A DNA stretch of 32,998 bases from JAVBPT01 sp031549455 (GCA_031549455.1 JAVBPT010000065.1:1-32998), one strand, 5' to 3'. Positions 15,946 to 24,425 are shown, counted from the first letter of the stretch. Program-made: numbers and translations. The notes: generated from the sequence alone by a model not told the origin.

Positions 15946-17523
15946 TTACTTAGCAAGATCAACCGCTCTTGTTTCCCTTACAACATTTACTTTTATTTGC
16001 CCTGGATACTCAACCGACTCCTCTATTTTCTTGGCCACTTCTCTAGCAAGTAAATGCATTTCGTCATCTTTTACCACTTCCGGCACAACAATAATTCTAA
16101 CCTCACGTCCAGCTTGTATTGCGAAAACTTTGTCCACGCCATTTTGAGACATTCCAATCTCTTCTAACTTTTTCAATCGTTGTACATAGGTTTCCAATGT
16201 TTCTTTTCTCGCCCCTGGTCTTGAAGCTGAGATTGCATCTGCAATCTGTATAATTGTAGCAATTACACTCTTAGCCTCTACATCACCATGGTGTGAAGCG
16301 ACCGAATTGATCACCACATCGTTTTCTCCAAACTTCCTACAAATATCCACACCTAAGTCAACGTGTGTTCCTTCTCTTTCATAATCCACCGCTTTTCCAA
16401 TATCATGTAGAAGCCCTGCTCTTTTAGCAAGAAGCGCATTCTCGCCAAGCTCCGTAGCCATATATCCCGCAAGTGTTCCCACCTCTATCGAATGCATTAA
16501 CACATTTTGTCCATAACTGGTCCTAAAACGAAGCTTCCCAACTAGCTTGGCAAGCTCTGGATCCACAATGTTTACTCCCAGTTCAAAGCAAGCTTTCTTA
16601 CTTTCCTCTTTAATAATTTCCTCTAGTTCTTGTTTTGATTTTTCAACCGCTTCCTCAATCTTAGTTGGATGGATTCTTCCATCATTAATCAACTTTTCAA
16701 GCGTCATTCTGGCAATCTCACGTCTTATCGGATCAAATCCCGATAAAACCACCGCATCTGGTGTATCGTCGATGATCAGGTCAATTCCTGTAATCGCCTC
16801 GATTGCTCGAATATTTCTTCCCTCACGTCCTATAATTCGGCCTTTCATGTCATCACTTGGGAGCTGAACCACACTCACTGTAGCCTCGCTCACATAGTCT
16901 GTGGAGCATCTTTGCATTGCAGTTACAATAATTTCTCTTGCTTTCTTATTGGCTTCATCTTTTGTCCGTAGCTCTTCCTCCCGCAAGATCTTACTCATAT
17001 CTCCACGTATTTCTTCTTTAATTGAATTGAGAAGATATTGTTTTGCCTCTTCTGGCGAGAACTTTGATATTTGCTCAAGTGCTTCCTTTTCTTTTTCCAG
17101 AATCTCTTTTAACTCTTCCTGCTTCTTCTCAAGATGATTCTTCTTATCCTCTAAACTTTGTTCCTTCTTCTCAATACTTTCTGTCTTCTTATTGATCACT
17201 TCTTCTTTTTGAGAAATTCTTTTTTCTTGATCGGATATTTCCGCTTTTAATTGTCTAATTTCCTCTTCCACTTTTACTTTTAGTTTGATGCTTTCTTCTT
17301 TGGCTTCTAGTATGATTTCTTTCTTTGTGGACTCTGCGTCTTTTAACGCGTTTGATTTGAGTGCTTGTACTTCACGAATCGCATTTGCTTTTAGTTCTGC
17401 TGCTTCTTTTTCTGCGCTTCCTCTCTTAGCTTCTGTAACTTTTTTTCTATATATAATGCCTAAAGCAAACGAAAAAAGCGATAATAACGTGAATATAAGC
17501 GTTAATTTTAATGTATTATCCAT
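15946..17523 (-). CDS. rny: Ribonuclease Y
   Basis: RNase Y is the membrane-bound endoribonuclease that starts mRNA decay in many Firmicutes. The 525-aa protein shows an N-terminal membrane helix (about 7-25), a long Glu/Lys coiled coil (about 30-200), a KH RNA-binding domain with GRIIGREGRNI (228-238) and an HD nuclease domain with H373-D374 in LLHDIGKA. AGGAGG precedes the ATG. It is followed closely by the deacetylase gene. The promoter and a repeat-rich leader lie upstream. Confidence 0.97.
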   Translation of the reverse strand: MDNTLKLTLIFTLLSLFSFALGIIYRKKVTEAKRGSAEKEAAELKANAIREVQALKSNALKDAESTKKEIILEAKEESIKLKVKVEEEIRQLKAEISDQEKRISQKEEVINKKTESIEKKEQSLEDKKNHLEKKQEELKEILEKEKEALEQISKFSPEEAKQYLLNSIKEEIRGDMSKILREEELRTKDEANKKAREIIVTAMQRCSTDYVSEATVSVVQLPSDDMKGRIIGREGRNIRAIEAITGIDLIIDDTPDAVVLSGFDPIRREIARMTLEKLINDGRIHPTKIEEAVEKSKQELEEIIKEESKKACFELGVNIVDPELAKLVGKLRFRTSYGQNVLMHSIEVGTLAGYMATELGENALLAKRAGLLHDIGKAVDYEREGTHVDLGVDICRKFGENDVVINSVASHHGDVEAKSVIATIIQIADAISASRPGARKETLETYVQRLKKLEEIGMSQNGVDKVFAIQAGREVRIIVVPEVVKDDEMHLLAREVAKKIEESVEYPGQIKVNVVRETRAVDLAK

Positions 17524-17543
17524 TTTTTCCTCCTAATAACGTT

Positions 17544-17566
17544 TTGTCAACATGACAACATGACAA
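17544..17566 (-). repeat. TTGTCA/TGACAA repeats in the rny leader
   Basis: TTGTCA-ACA-TGACAA (17544-17558) is a perfect inverted repeat, and a further TGACAA (17561-17566) follows as a direct repeat with the preceding ACA. The cluster lies between the predicted rny transcription start and its SD. It could be an operator or an RNA structure; no known regulator site is recognised. Confidence 0.5.
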
Positions 17567-17570
17567 TTCT

Positions 17571-17599
17571 ATTCTAGTATATTTAAAACCATTTTTCAA
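17571..17599 (-). promoter_or_regulatory. Candidate sigma-A promoter of rny
   Basis: On the minus strand TTGAAA (17599-17594) and TAGAAT (17576-17571) are 17 bases apart, about 50 bases before the rny start. The -35 overlaps the stop codon of the small candidate ORF. Confidence 0.55.
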
Positions 17600-17700
17600 G
17601 TATTATTTTCTAAATACTGACGACTTGGAAAATATCGATTCAAAATATACTCAAAATCCATCGAATTCGAGGACCATTGTTCAAAAGAAGAACTTCGCAT
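17596..17700 (-). CDS. Candidate 34-residue small protein upstream of rny
   Basis: The ATG at 17700 is preceded by AGAGGTG at correct spacing, opening a 34-codon frame that ends in TGA. The product is polar, Ser/Asn/Tyr-rich (begins MRSSSFEQW) and has no membrane helix. It lies after the htrA terminator and before rny, in the longest gap between clear genes of the window. I recognise no family. No convincing promoter is seen in the 50 bases before it, and a hairpin (GCCTCA/TGAGGC, 17719-17741) sits just upstream of its SD. The good SD is the only support, so chance is possible. Confidence 0.4.
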   Translation of the reverse strand: MRSSSFEQWSSNSMDFEYILNRYFPSRQYLENNT

Positions 17701-17752
17701 CGTCACCTCTTTAATCCAGCCTCATCGCTTATATTTGAGGCAATGGCTGACC

Positions 17753-17787
17753 AAATAAAAAGAGCGCTTACGCGCTTCCTTTTATTT
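17753..17787 (-). terminator. Terminator after htrA
   Basis: On the minus strand AAATAAAAGGAAGCGC pairs with GCGCTCTTTTTATTT around a GTAA loop, directly after the htrA stop codon. Confidence 0.88.
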
Positions 17788-19023
17788 CTATTCTGTTGCT
17801 AGTCCAGCGGTCGCCTTATCTTGCAACTTCACTTTCACTGTCTTCTTTTGGCTTGTATTTCGTAAAATAACAACATCAACGGTTTCTCCGACTTTATACC
17901 CATTAATCACTGTAACCAGCTGATCCATCGTTATGATTTTAGTCCCGTTTACTTCTAAGATCACATCCCCTTGTTTGATCCCCGCCATTTCAGCACTGCC
18001 ATTTTTTACAACGCCTCTTACATAAACCCCGATTGGAATTTCATAAATCTCCGAAAGAGCATCTGTAATATTAGAGCCTTGTATACCTATAAAGGGTCTC
18101 GAAATATTGCCTTTGTTTACAAGCTCTTCGACAATCGGTTTAATGGTATTGCTTGGAATGGCAAATCCAATCCCCTCAATCTGTGTATCAATAATCTTGA
18201 TTGAATTGATCCCGATTACCTCCCCTTTATAGTTCACAAGAGCCCCACCGCTATTTCCAGGATTGATGGCCGCATCTGTTTGAATCAGATTGAAAGTTCG
18301 ATTGGTCATGGTGATTTTTCTGTTTAGTGCACTCACAATTCCCATTGTGACCGTGTTTGTAAATTCTGCGCCCATTGGATTCCCAATCGCAATCACCATC
18401 TCTCCCACCTCAAGCTCCTCAGAATCTCCGAAGCTGGCCACAGAAAGTTGCTTAATGGACTCTTCACTCAAATCAGCCCGATCAACAGAAATAACCGCAA
18501 GATCGGTCTCTTGGTCTTGTCCAGCCAAACTTGCAATGGCAATGGCATCATTTGCAAATTTTACAGATACTTTTGTAGCTCGCTCAAGTACATGATAGTT
18601 GGTCACAATCATAATCTTCTCATTTGTGATATTAAAAACGATTCCCGAACCCTGATTTTCCGTCTCATAGCTTCGGTTAAACCAGTCTGTCGTAGTGGCT
18701 ACTGTTGAAATCGATACAATGGATCCACTAATTCGCTTACTGATTTCAATGATTCCAAAACGGTCTTTGTCGGTTAAATTAAGTGGTACAAGCGTATTCT
18801 TATTTTCCATATTTGCAAACGTAAATACCTTCTCATCTTCCTCGTCGACATGTGTCTCAACCTGTTTAAAATACTCTACAATTTCATCTCTATAAATAAA
18901 ACTGACGTTGATAATGGTTAATAGGATCATCACCAGTATAAAAGTACCAAATCCTATTTTTTTAACTTTTTTCTTTGTTTTTATTTCCAAATCTTTCTCT
19001 AATTCTTTACTGATTCCTTCCAT
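17788..19023 (-). CDS. htrA: HtrA-type membrane-anchored serine protease with PDZ domain
   Basis: This 411-aa S1C protease degrades misfolded proteins outside the membrane. It has a cytoplasmic N-terminus, one membrane helix (about 23-44), a trypsin-like domain with catalytic triad H144 (NYHVLE), D174 (TDLAVI) and S258 (GNSGGAL), and one PDZ domain (about 310-400, GVYVRGVVKNGSAEMAGIKQGDVI split across strands). Architecture is that of Bacillus HtrA/HtrB/YyxA. The gene follows capA by 12 bases and should be co-transcribed with it. Confidence 0.93.
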   Translation of the reverse strand: MEGISKELEKDLEIKTKKKVKKIGFGTFILVMILLTIINVSFIYRDEIVEYFKQVETHVDEEDEKVFTFANMENKNTLVPLNLTDKDRFGIIEISKRISGSIVSISTVATTTDWFNRSYETENQGSGIVFNITNEKIMIVTNYHVLERATKVSVKFANDAIAIASLAGQDQETDLAVISVDRADLSEESIKQLSVASFGDSEELEVGEMVIAIGNPMGAEFTNTVTMGIVSALNRKITMTNRTFNLIQTDAAINPGNSGGALVNYKGEVIGINSIKIIDTQIEGIGFAIPSNTIKPIVEELVNKGNISRPFIGIQGSNITDALSEIYEIPIGVYVRGVVKNGSAEMAGIKQGDVILEVNGTKIITMDQLVTVINGYKVGETVDVVILRNTSQKKTVKVKLQDKATAGLATE

Positions 19024-19035
19024 AAAACTCCCTCC

Positions 19036-20295
19036 CTATTTTACAAGATTAACATTTTTGACATTGGATCTTCGGATTAGACTTGCTGTGGCCTTTAACG
19101 ACCCTTCTGCCCTCATCTTGTTATCCTTAAAATCCAATTCTTCCTTTAAAATCCCATTTTCATCCGTTAAAAGCGGTATGATTTCATATACATATTTCCC
19201 ACCGCTTCGATATTTATTCACCCAGGTTGGAATAAGAGAAGAGGCTTTATAACTAAGTGTGTTTTTGGTGAAATTCTTTTCATAGCTAATTTCTGCAATG
19301 ATTCCGTCTTCCGTATCTCTTCTTTCCATTGCTTCATACCGTTGGTTGGATAAGAAATTTCCAAGTGAGTAAAATACAACAGTATCCCCTAGGGTGTCAA
19401 AGGGTTGCATAATATGGGGATGCGATCCAAAGACAATCTGCACCTCTTTTGAGGCCAAGAATTCCGCAATCTCTCGTTGATAAGTGTTTGGATTCAACTC
19501 ATACTCATTTCCAAAATGAAGAAAAAATACAATGATTTCTGCCCCATCATTTCTCATATTGTCGATCTCCTCACCCATTTTTTCAAAATAGGTTGGCAAG
19601 TCATAATAGTCAAAATAATTAATGAGTTCTTTCACATCCTCCTGCATAATGTTTCCATTTAGTGAAACAAGGCCATTTACAGGGATCTCATAAGTATAAG
19701 CAATCAGCCCAACCTTAATCCCTTTTACATCCAAAATGGTATACCTTTTTTCTTCTACTGTTTGCCTGGCTCCGATAAAAGGCACTCCCTTTTCCTTCAA
19801 AACGCTCATGGTTCTTAAAAAACCTGCACTTTTGGTGTCAAGCGTATGATTGTTAACAATGGAAAGTACATTGAAACCAGCATATTTTAAGGCATCCACA
19901 AGCTCATCTGGTGAATTAAACATGGGATAGCCATCATATTTACGTCCCGGTCCCGCTAGTGTTGTCTCAAGATTGGCGATTTTGATATCTGCATTTTCGA
20001 TGTATTCTTTTACATGTGTGAAGTTATTTGTGAAGTCATATCCGCTTGCTGTCTTTTGGGCAGCCAGCTGGGGGGTATGGACCATAATGTCTCCCACAGC
20101 CAAGATGCGAATATTTTCCAATTTGTCCTTTTCCTCTCCATGCACCTCTTTTCTCAAAACCAATTCTCTTGTATTCCGATGCTTTATAAAATCACTCTCT
20201 AGATAAATGAATTTATAGGCATAGATGCTGAATGAAAAGACCATCACAAAGACGATTGAGAGAAAGATCAGAATACGTCTTTTATCTTGTTTCAC
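19036..20295 (-). CDS. CapA family membrane-anchored metallophosphatase-fold protein
   Basis: This 419-aa protein has an N-terminal membrane helix (about 8-28) followed by a calcineurin-like CapA/PGA_cap domain: GDIMVH (68-73), NLETTL (108-113), NNHTLD, HFGNEY and FGSHPHIMQPF, which supply the two-metal ligands. The family includes poly-gamma-glutamate synthesis proteins (CapA/PgsA), but most members without capBC neighbours have unknown substrates, and none are seen here. It starts with GTG at 20295 after GGAGG. It is the first gene of an operon with htrA. Confidence 0.88.
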   Translation of the reverse strand: MKQDKRRILIFLSIVFVMVFSFSIYAYKFIYLESDFIKHRNTRELVLRKEVHGEEKDKLENIRILAVGDIMVHTPQLAAQKTASGYDFTNNFTHVKEYIENADIKIANLETTLAGPGRKYDGYPMFNSPDELVDALKYAGFNVLSIVNNHTLDTKSAGFLRTMSVLKEKGVPFIGARQTVEEKRYTILDVKGIKVGLIAYTYEIPVNGLVSLNGNIMQEDVKELINYFDYYDLPTYFEKMGEEIDNMRNDGAEIIVFFLHFGNEYELNPNTYQREIAEFLASKEVQIVFGSHPHIMQPFDTLGDTVVFYSLGNFLSNQRYEAMERRDTEDGIIAEISYEKNFTKNTLSYKASSLIPTWVNKYRSGGKYVYEIIPLLTDENGILKEELDFKDNKMRAEGSLKATASLIRRSNVKNVNLVK

Positions 20296-20315
20296 TGTGC
20301 CTCCATTTGCTTAAA

Positions 20316-20343
20316 AGTATACTATATACTTTGAAATTTTCAA
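20316..20343 (-). promoter_or_regulatory. Promoter of the capA-htrA operon, with overlapping palindrome
   Basis: On the minus strand TTGAAA (20343-20338), 16 bases, TATACT (20321-20316). A 19-base near-palindrome AAAGTATAC-T-ATATACTTT (20314-20332, 8 of 9 pairs) covers the -10 and part of the spacer and could be a repressor site. Confidence 0.6.
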
Positions 20344-20365
20344 GGCTTTTCACATAGTTTTCAGA

Positions 20366-20394
20366 AAACAAAAATCTACAAATTTCTTTGTAGA
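20366..20394 (-). terminator. Terminator after the MerR/TipAS gene
   Basis: On the minus strand TCTACAAA (20394-20387) pairs with TTTGTAGA (20382-20375) around a 4-base loop, followed by a T-rich stretch. Confidence 0.82.
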
Positions 20395-20415
20395 CTTCAT
20401 AGATTTATGGGTTTC

Positions 20416-21171
20416 TTATTTTTGGCAATAGATCATAATTGCGTCATGGAAAAAAGCACAGGCACCGTCTGCTATTTTATCATAATAAGCCTTAAACCGC
20501 TCATCCGCCATATACATATCCGCAAGCCCTTTATGATATTCTTTGCTATATTTGGCAAAGAAAGACAACCATTTTTTATGCAATTCACATGCCTCCTGAG
20601 CAAGTTCCCCCGCCGGATCCCCCGTTGCAAGCGCCTCTTTTAGAGCCTTTGCAAATTCATTTTGTACATCTTCTGCCTCCTTAAATTGTTCTTTGCTTAG
20701 ACTCATAAACTTTTTATTGGATGCTTCTACCGCTTCCTCCCCATATTTTTCTCGAATTTCCGTTCCATATTGTGCTTCATTCTCTTCTAGCATTTCCTTC
20801 TTAAAGCCTTCAAATTTTTCTTGATCTCTCATTGTCTTCTCTCCTTTCAGTGTAGAGATTGTTTTCTTTACAGTTTGAATAAGAATTCCTAATTCCTCCT
20901 GTTTTTTTAGCAAGGCATCTAGATGTCCTTTTAAAGATTTTTCTCGATCAAAATCTTTCGAATCAAGTATCTTTCTAATCTCCTCCAAACCAACACCCAG
21001 TTCTCTGTAAAAGAGAATCTCTTGTAGTCGATCGATCTCAGCGGCCCCGTATAACCGGTAACCCGCCTCTGTGGTGCCCCTAGGATGCAGTATCCCAATC
21101 TCATCGTAATAACGTAGTGTACGCGTACTCACTCCTGCTATTTTTGAAAGATCATGCACTTTGTATTCCAT
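20416..21171 (-). CDS. MerR family regulator with TipAS ligand-binding domain
   Basis: This 251-aa transcription activator has an N-terminal MerR winged helix (about 1-70: KIAGVSTRTLRYYDEIGIL, GYRLYGAAEIDRLQEILFYRELG), a coiled-coil dimerisation helix (about 78-115) and a C-terminal TipAS domain (about 120-245), which in TipA and Mta binds antibiotics or other small molecules. Related proteins activate multidrug exporters and their own gene. No efflux gene is adjacent. The upstream promoter has the overlong spacer expected for MerR-type autoregulation. Confidence 0.92.
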   Translation of the reverse strand: MEYKVHDLSKIAGVSTRTLRYYDEIGILHPRGTTEAGYRLYGAAEIDRLQEILFYRELGVGLEEIRKILDSKDFDREKSLKGHLDALLKKQEELGILIQTVKKTISTLKGEKTMRDQEKFEGFKKEMLEENEAQYGTEIREKYGEEAVEASNKKFMSLSKEQFKEAEDVQNEFAKALKEALATGDPAGELAQEACELHKKWLSFFAKYSKEYHKGLADMYMADERFKAYYDKIADGACAFFHDAIMIYCQK

Positions 21172-21194
21172 CTTGATACCCCCTTACCTCTATT

Positions 21195-21225
21195 AGTATA
21201 AACTATTCCGTCACGTCAAAGTCAA
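21195..21225 (-). promoter_or_regulatory. MerR-type promoter with 19-bp spacer and operator dyad
   Basis: On the minus strand TTGACT (21225-21220) and TATACT (21200-21195) are separated by 19 bases instead of 17. An imperfect dyad ACTTTGACGT-G-ACGGAATAGT (21202-21222, 7 of 10 pairs) fills the spacer. This is the classical layout for promoters that MerR proteins activate by DNA distortion, so the regulator likely controls its own gene. Confidence 0.75.
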
Positions 21226-21300
21226 GTGTTTTTATAAACTTATGCTCACTATAAAATGCCTCTTAAGGACATATGAAGAGCAGACATGTAATCGCTTCCC

Positions 21301-22125
21301 CTATTTCTGGCAACTTGGGCAATAGTAAACGCTCCCACCCAAATATTGTTCCTTTTTAATCTCGCCTTTACACACAGGACAACCGCTCTTATAATGCTTA
21401 CTGTTTAAAATGGTCTTATATTGCCCATCCTCACCATAAATATTTTTTTCGGTATCCCGTCCACCCCGACTCACCATTTGGTGAATCACTTTCGAAACGG
21501 AGTGATATAGCTTCTCTACATCCGGCTCACTCACTGTATTCATCTTTCTCTTTGGATGGAGTTTTGCATCATATAAGATATCCTGAACCACCCCATTACC
21601 GATTCCAAGAATCCTTTGGCCTGTCGCCAAGAATGCTTTTGTACTCAACTTTAACGTCTTTTCAGTGAGAAGATTTTTAAAATACTTCAAACTAAATTCT
21701 TTATCCAATACGCCCACTCCATTTACTTCTAGCATATAGTATGGATTATCAATCGGACGGTCCTTTTTATATACGCCTATGCAGGCAACCATAGAGGTGG
21801 TCACATTGACAAAGGAGCCATCCCCAAACTTCATAAATAATTTACTTTTTTGGGGGGCATCTGACTCAGCAGTATAATATCGAATATTGGCACCATCTCT
21901 CATCAACAATATATGATCCTCTATCTCTATTTCAACATAGAAGTTTCGATCTATAATGTTTGTCACCTTTTTATTGGCAAGTTGTTTATTATACTGATTC
22001 GGGTCACCATAATAAAAAGTAAATTTATGATCCGTAAAGTTTCCGCCTATCGAAGCAACCCCTTTCCCCAATATTTCTTTTCTCAAATCCCTAGATATTG
22101 TTCTCGCCTCTGGTAATTCAATCAT
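21301..22125 (-). CDS. Fpg/Nei-family DNA glycosylase paralogue lacking the N-terminal proline
   Basis: This is a 274-aa protein with the Fpg/Nei layout: N-terminal beta-sandwich, helix-two-turn-helix (ILGIGNGVVQDILYDAKLHP) and a C-terminal zinc finger (C-P-V-C...C-P-S-C-Q). Start at 22125 is set by GGAGG. The N-terminus reads MIELPEART instead of MPELPE: Pro2, the Schiff-base nucleophile of Fpg, is Ile, while Glu3 is kept. The Lys equivalent to Fpg K57 and the HLGM motif are not seen, and the finger's Arg is replaced (GGSVYYCPSC). I recall similar MIELPEA proteins in Clostridia, so this is probably a diverged paralogue group rather than a decayed gene; its activity is uncertain. It is the last gene of a repair-flavoured operon. 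Confidence 0.8.
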   Translation of the reverse strand: MIELPEARTISRDLRKEILGKGVASIGGNFTDHKFTFYYGDPNQYNKQLANKKVTNIIDRNFYVEIEIEDHILLMRDGANIRYYTAESDAPQKSKLFMKFGDGSFVNVTTSMVACIGVYKKDRPIDNPYYMLEVNGVGVLDKEFSLKYFKNLLTEKTLKLSTKAFLATGQRILGIGNGVVQDILYDAKLHPKRKMNTVSEPDVEKLYHSVSKVIHQMVSRGGRDTEKNIYGEDGQYKTILNSKHYKSGCPVCKGEIKKEQYLGGSVYYCPSCQK

Positions 22126-22154
22126 ACTCTTTCCTCCAACGGGAATTTTTAAAT

Positions 22155-22358
22155 TTAAATTTTTATAAACCTGATCCACTTTTCCTTCATCGAAATTTTT
22201 GCGACTTCATACCCATATTCCTTGGCCTCTTTTTTATATGTTAAAAACGAATGATCCAGTTCAAATCCAAGAATCTCTCGTATCTCCTCAAAAGAAAGCT
22301 TGATTTCCTTCTCACTGTCCTCCTTAAGATTTTTCCATAAACAACCATATTTGCTCAT
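22155..22358 (-). CDS. Small DUF7662-like protein
   Basis: This 67-aa protein starts at ATG 22358 after GGAGAAAAGGG. The pattern MSKYGCLWKNLKE...IKLSFEEIREILGFEL...SFLTYKKEA resembles DUF7662-type small domains (SKY-x2-L ... L-T/S-F-x-E-I-E-x-I-L/I-G), a family of unknown function often found beside DNA-related genes. It lies between rsmI and the Fpg-like gene with gaps of 26 and 29 bases, so it is within the operon. The family call is from memory of the motif and is tentative. Confidence 0.6.
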   Translation of the reverse strand: MSKYGCLWKNLKEDSEKEIKLSFEEIREILGFELDHSFLTYKKEAKEYGYEVAKISMKEKWIRFIKI

Positions 22359-22384
22359 GACCCTTTTCTCCATTCCTTTTCTGA

Positions 22385-23236
22385 TTAAAACCTTAATCCT
22401 TTTAATCGGATCATGGCTTCATAAACGTCATTCCTCGAATAACCATACTGCTCTATCACATTTTTATAAGCCACTTTTAGGGGAAGATCCTTTTGCATCA
22501 TACTATCCACTATCAGCGCTTCTATGGATATCTTAACCGTCTCTTCTTTTTTGCCCTGTCCCTTTCTTAGCGCAATCACGTACTCCCCTTTTTCGACATT
22601 TGGGTTGAGCGTCATCTGTTCAGCCACTTTTTGGATTTCCCCTCTATAAATCCTTTCATACAGCTTTGTTAAATCGGAAAAAACCGCAACTTCTATATCC
22701 CCCAAATAGGTTCTTATCCTTTCCAGACTTTTGATAATCCTTTTTGGTGATTCGTATAAAACGATGGTTCGAATATCCTGCACTTTTATCTTCTCAAATA
22801 ATTGATCCATCTCTTTCTTTTCTCTAGGCAAAAAGCCATAAAAGCAAAAGTTGGATGTGTCAAAGCCCGAAATGGATAAGGCTGTGATCACCGCACTCGC
22901 ACCTGGCACAGCAATGACCTCAATCCCCTTTTCATGTGCCTCTTTTACAATCTCATATCCCGGATCGGAGATGCAAGGGGTTCCAGCGTCCGTTACAAGC
23001 GCGATGTCTAGCTTTTCCCGTATCATACGTTCGATCATCTCTTCACTTCTTTTTTTCTCATTGAACTTATGATAACAAACCATCTTTGTCTTGATATCAA
23101 AATGGTTAAGTAACTTGATCGTCCATCTTGTATCCTCCACCAGTAAAAGAGAAACAGAGCGCATCACATCGACCGCCCTGGGTGTCATATCTTCTAAATT
23201 TCCGATGGGTGTTGCCACCACAAATAGTTTACTCAT
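22385..23236 (-). CDS. rsmI: 16S rRNA (cytidine(1402)-2'-O)-methyltransferase RsmI
   Basis: This 283-aa TP-methylase uses SAM to methylate the 2'-OH of C1402 in the ribosomal P site. Motifs: ATPIGNLEDMTPRA near the N-terminus, LLVEDTR, VTDAGTPCISDPG, PGASAVITALSISG, FYGFLPRE and LYESPKRI. The ATG at 23236 has GGAGG upstream and overlaps the dinB stop by 8 bases, so the earlier in-frame GTG or ATG positions (to 23281) are rejected. Normal length. Confidence 0.95.
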   Translation of the reverse strand: MSKLFVVATPIGNLEDMTPRAVDVMRSVSLLLVEDTRWTIKLLNHFDIKTKMVCYHKFNEKKRSEEMIERMIREKLDIALVTDAGTPCISDPGYEIVKEAHEKGIEVIAVPGASAVITALSISGFDTSNFCFYGFLPREKKEMDQLFEKIKVQDIRTIVLYESPKRIIKSLERIRTYLGDIEVAVFSDLTKLYERIYRGEIQKVAEQMTLNPNVEKGEYVIALRKGQGKKEETVKISIEALIVDSMMQKDLPLKVAYKNVIEQYGYSRNDVYEAMIRLKGLRF

Positions 23237-24425
23237 CTTCTTCCTCCAAACTCCATGCCCTTTTAATAATGCCCTCTCCATACTTATTCTTTAAGATATC
23301 TAACTTTTTTTCGATCTTTTCCTTTTTTTCCAACATCTCTTTTCTGGGATCCTGCTCCAGAGAAAGTTGGGTATACTGTTCTTTCTCATCGATTAGAGTG
23401 GCACAACTCACCCCAAGAAGTCGTATGGGCGTAAGCGTGCTCAGATTATAACTCACCAGTTCTGCCGCCACCTCATAGATTGTATCTGTGAGGTTTGTAT
23501 AATCCTGTATGGTTTTACTTCTCGTTACCACTACAAAATTCGCATACTTTATTTTAACACAAACCGTCTTTGCTTTTTTATGCGCACTGCGAAGCCTATA
23601 GGATACTTTATCCGAGAGCTCTAGCAGCTTTTGCTTTATAACCTTGAGACTTTTAATATCTCGACTAAAGGTTTGTTCGTTCCCCATACTTTTGGCATCC
23701 ACCTCATCGCTTGGTACTACCTCCGAATCGTCAATACCATTACAAGCACGAATAAGATACTCTGCTGCCTTTTCTCCCAAGTATAACTTCAAAACTTCTC
23801 CATCATATTTTGCAAGCTCTCCAATTGTAAACACGCCGATGGATTTTAAAAATTTTTCTGTACTCTTCCCAATTCCATACATTTCAGATACACTTTTTGG
23901 ATAGAGCGTCCTCTCCATATCTTCTCGATAGATTTCTGTGATCCCCAAAGGTTTCTTATATTCTGAGGCCATTTTAGCCAAAAGTTTATTCTCAGAGATA
24001 CCAATGGAACAAGGGAGCCCTAGTTCATTCAATATTCGATCTTGTATCTCCTTTGCTAGTTTTAAAAGATCAGGATAAATGACTTCTGTCTGATTCAAAT
24101 CTAGATACGCTTCATCCACGGATGTTTGTTCTAATACCGGAGTATACTCTCTTAGGATGCTCATTACCTTGGTGGAATACTCATAGTAGAGATGATGGTG
24201 ACATGGTATAACAATGAGATCTTTGCAGATTTCCATTGCCCTCCAGATGGACATGGTGGTTTTGACGCCCACTCTCTTGGCCTCATAACTTGCTGCCAGA
24301 ATGATACCATGTCTTTTCTTTGGGTCTCCTGCAACCGCAATTTTCTTTCCTACTAATTCAACATTTTCTGCCTGTTCACAAGATGCAAAGAAGGAGTTCA
24401 TGTCTACATGCATCACTCGTTTCAT
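23229..24425 (-). CDS. dinB: DNA polymerase IV (Y-family translesion polymerase)
   Basis: This 398-aa polymerase bypasses damaged bases. It has D8 in MHVDMNSFFAS, the second metal-site pair D104-E105 in SVDEAYLDL, the SIGISENKLLAKMASEYKKP segment, a little-finger domain, and a beta-clamp-like motif QLSLE at 353-357 near the C-terminus. The start overlaps the stop of the Nudix gene in an ATGA, and its end overlaps rsmI, so three genes are translationally coupled. Confidence 0.95.
   Translation of the reverse strand: MKRVMHVDMNSFFASCEQAENVELVGKKIAVAGDPKKRHGIILAASYEAKRVGVKTTMSIWRAMEICKDLIVIPCHHHLYYEYSTKVMSILREYTPVLEQTSVDEAYLDLNQTEVIYPDLLKLAKEIQDRILNELGLPCSIGISENKLLAKMASEYKKPLGITEIYREDMERTLYPKSVSEMYGIGKSTEKFLKSIGVFTIGELAKYDGEVLKLYLGEKAAEYLIRACNGIDDSEVVPSDEVDAKSMGNEQTFSRDIKSLKVIKQKLLELSDKVSYRLRSAHKKAKTVCVKIKYANFVVVTRSKTIQDYTNLTDTIYEVAAELVSYNLSTLTPIRLLGVSCATLIDEKEQYTQLSLEQDPRKEMLEKKEKIEKKLDILKNKYGEGIIKRAWSLEEEDE

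Noticed and set aside
17719..17741. GCCTCA/TGAGGC hairpin upstream of the 34-aa ORF as a terminator or sRNA
   Set aside because: The stem is short (6 bp) with a long loop and no T-run; kept only as a side remark.
23237..23281. N-terminal extension of RsmI
   Set aside because: The extra residues overlap dinB coding sequence, and the ATG at 23236 has an ideal SD and starts exactly at the conserved N-terminus.
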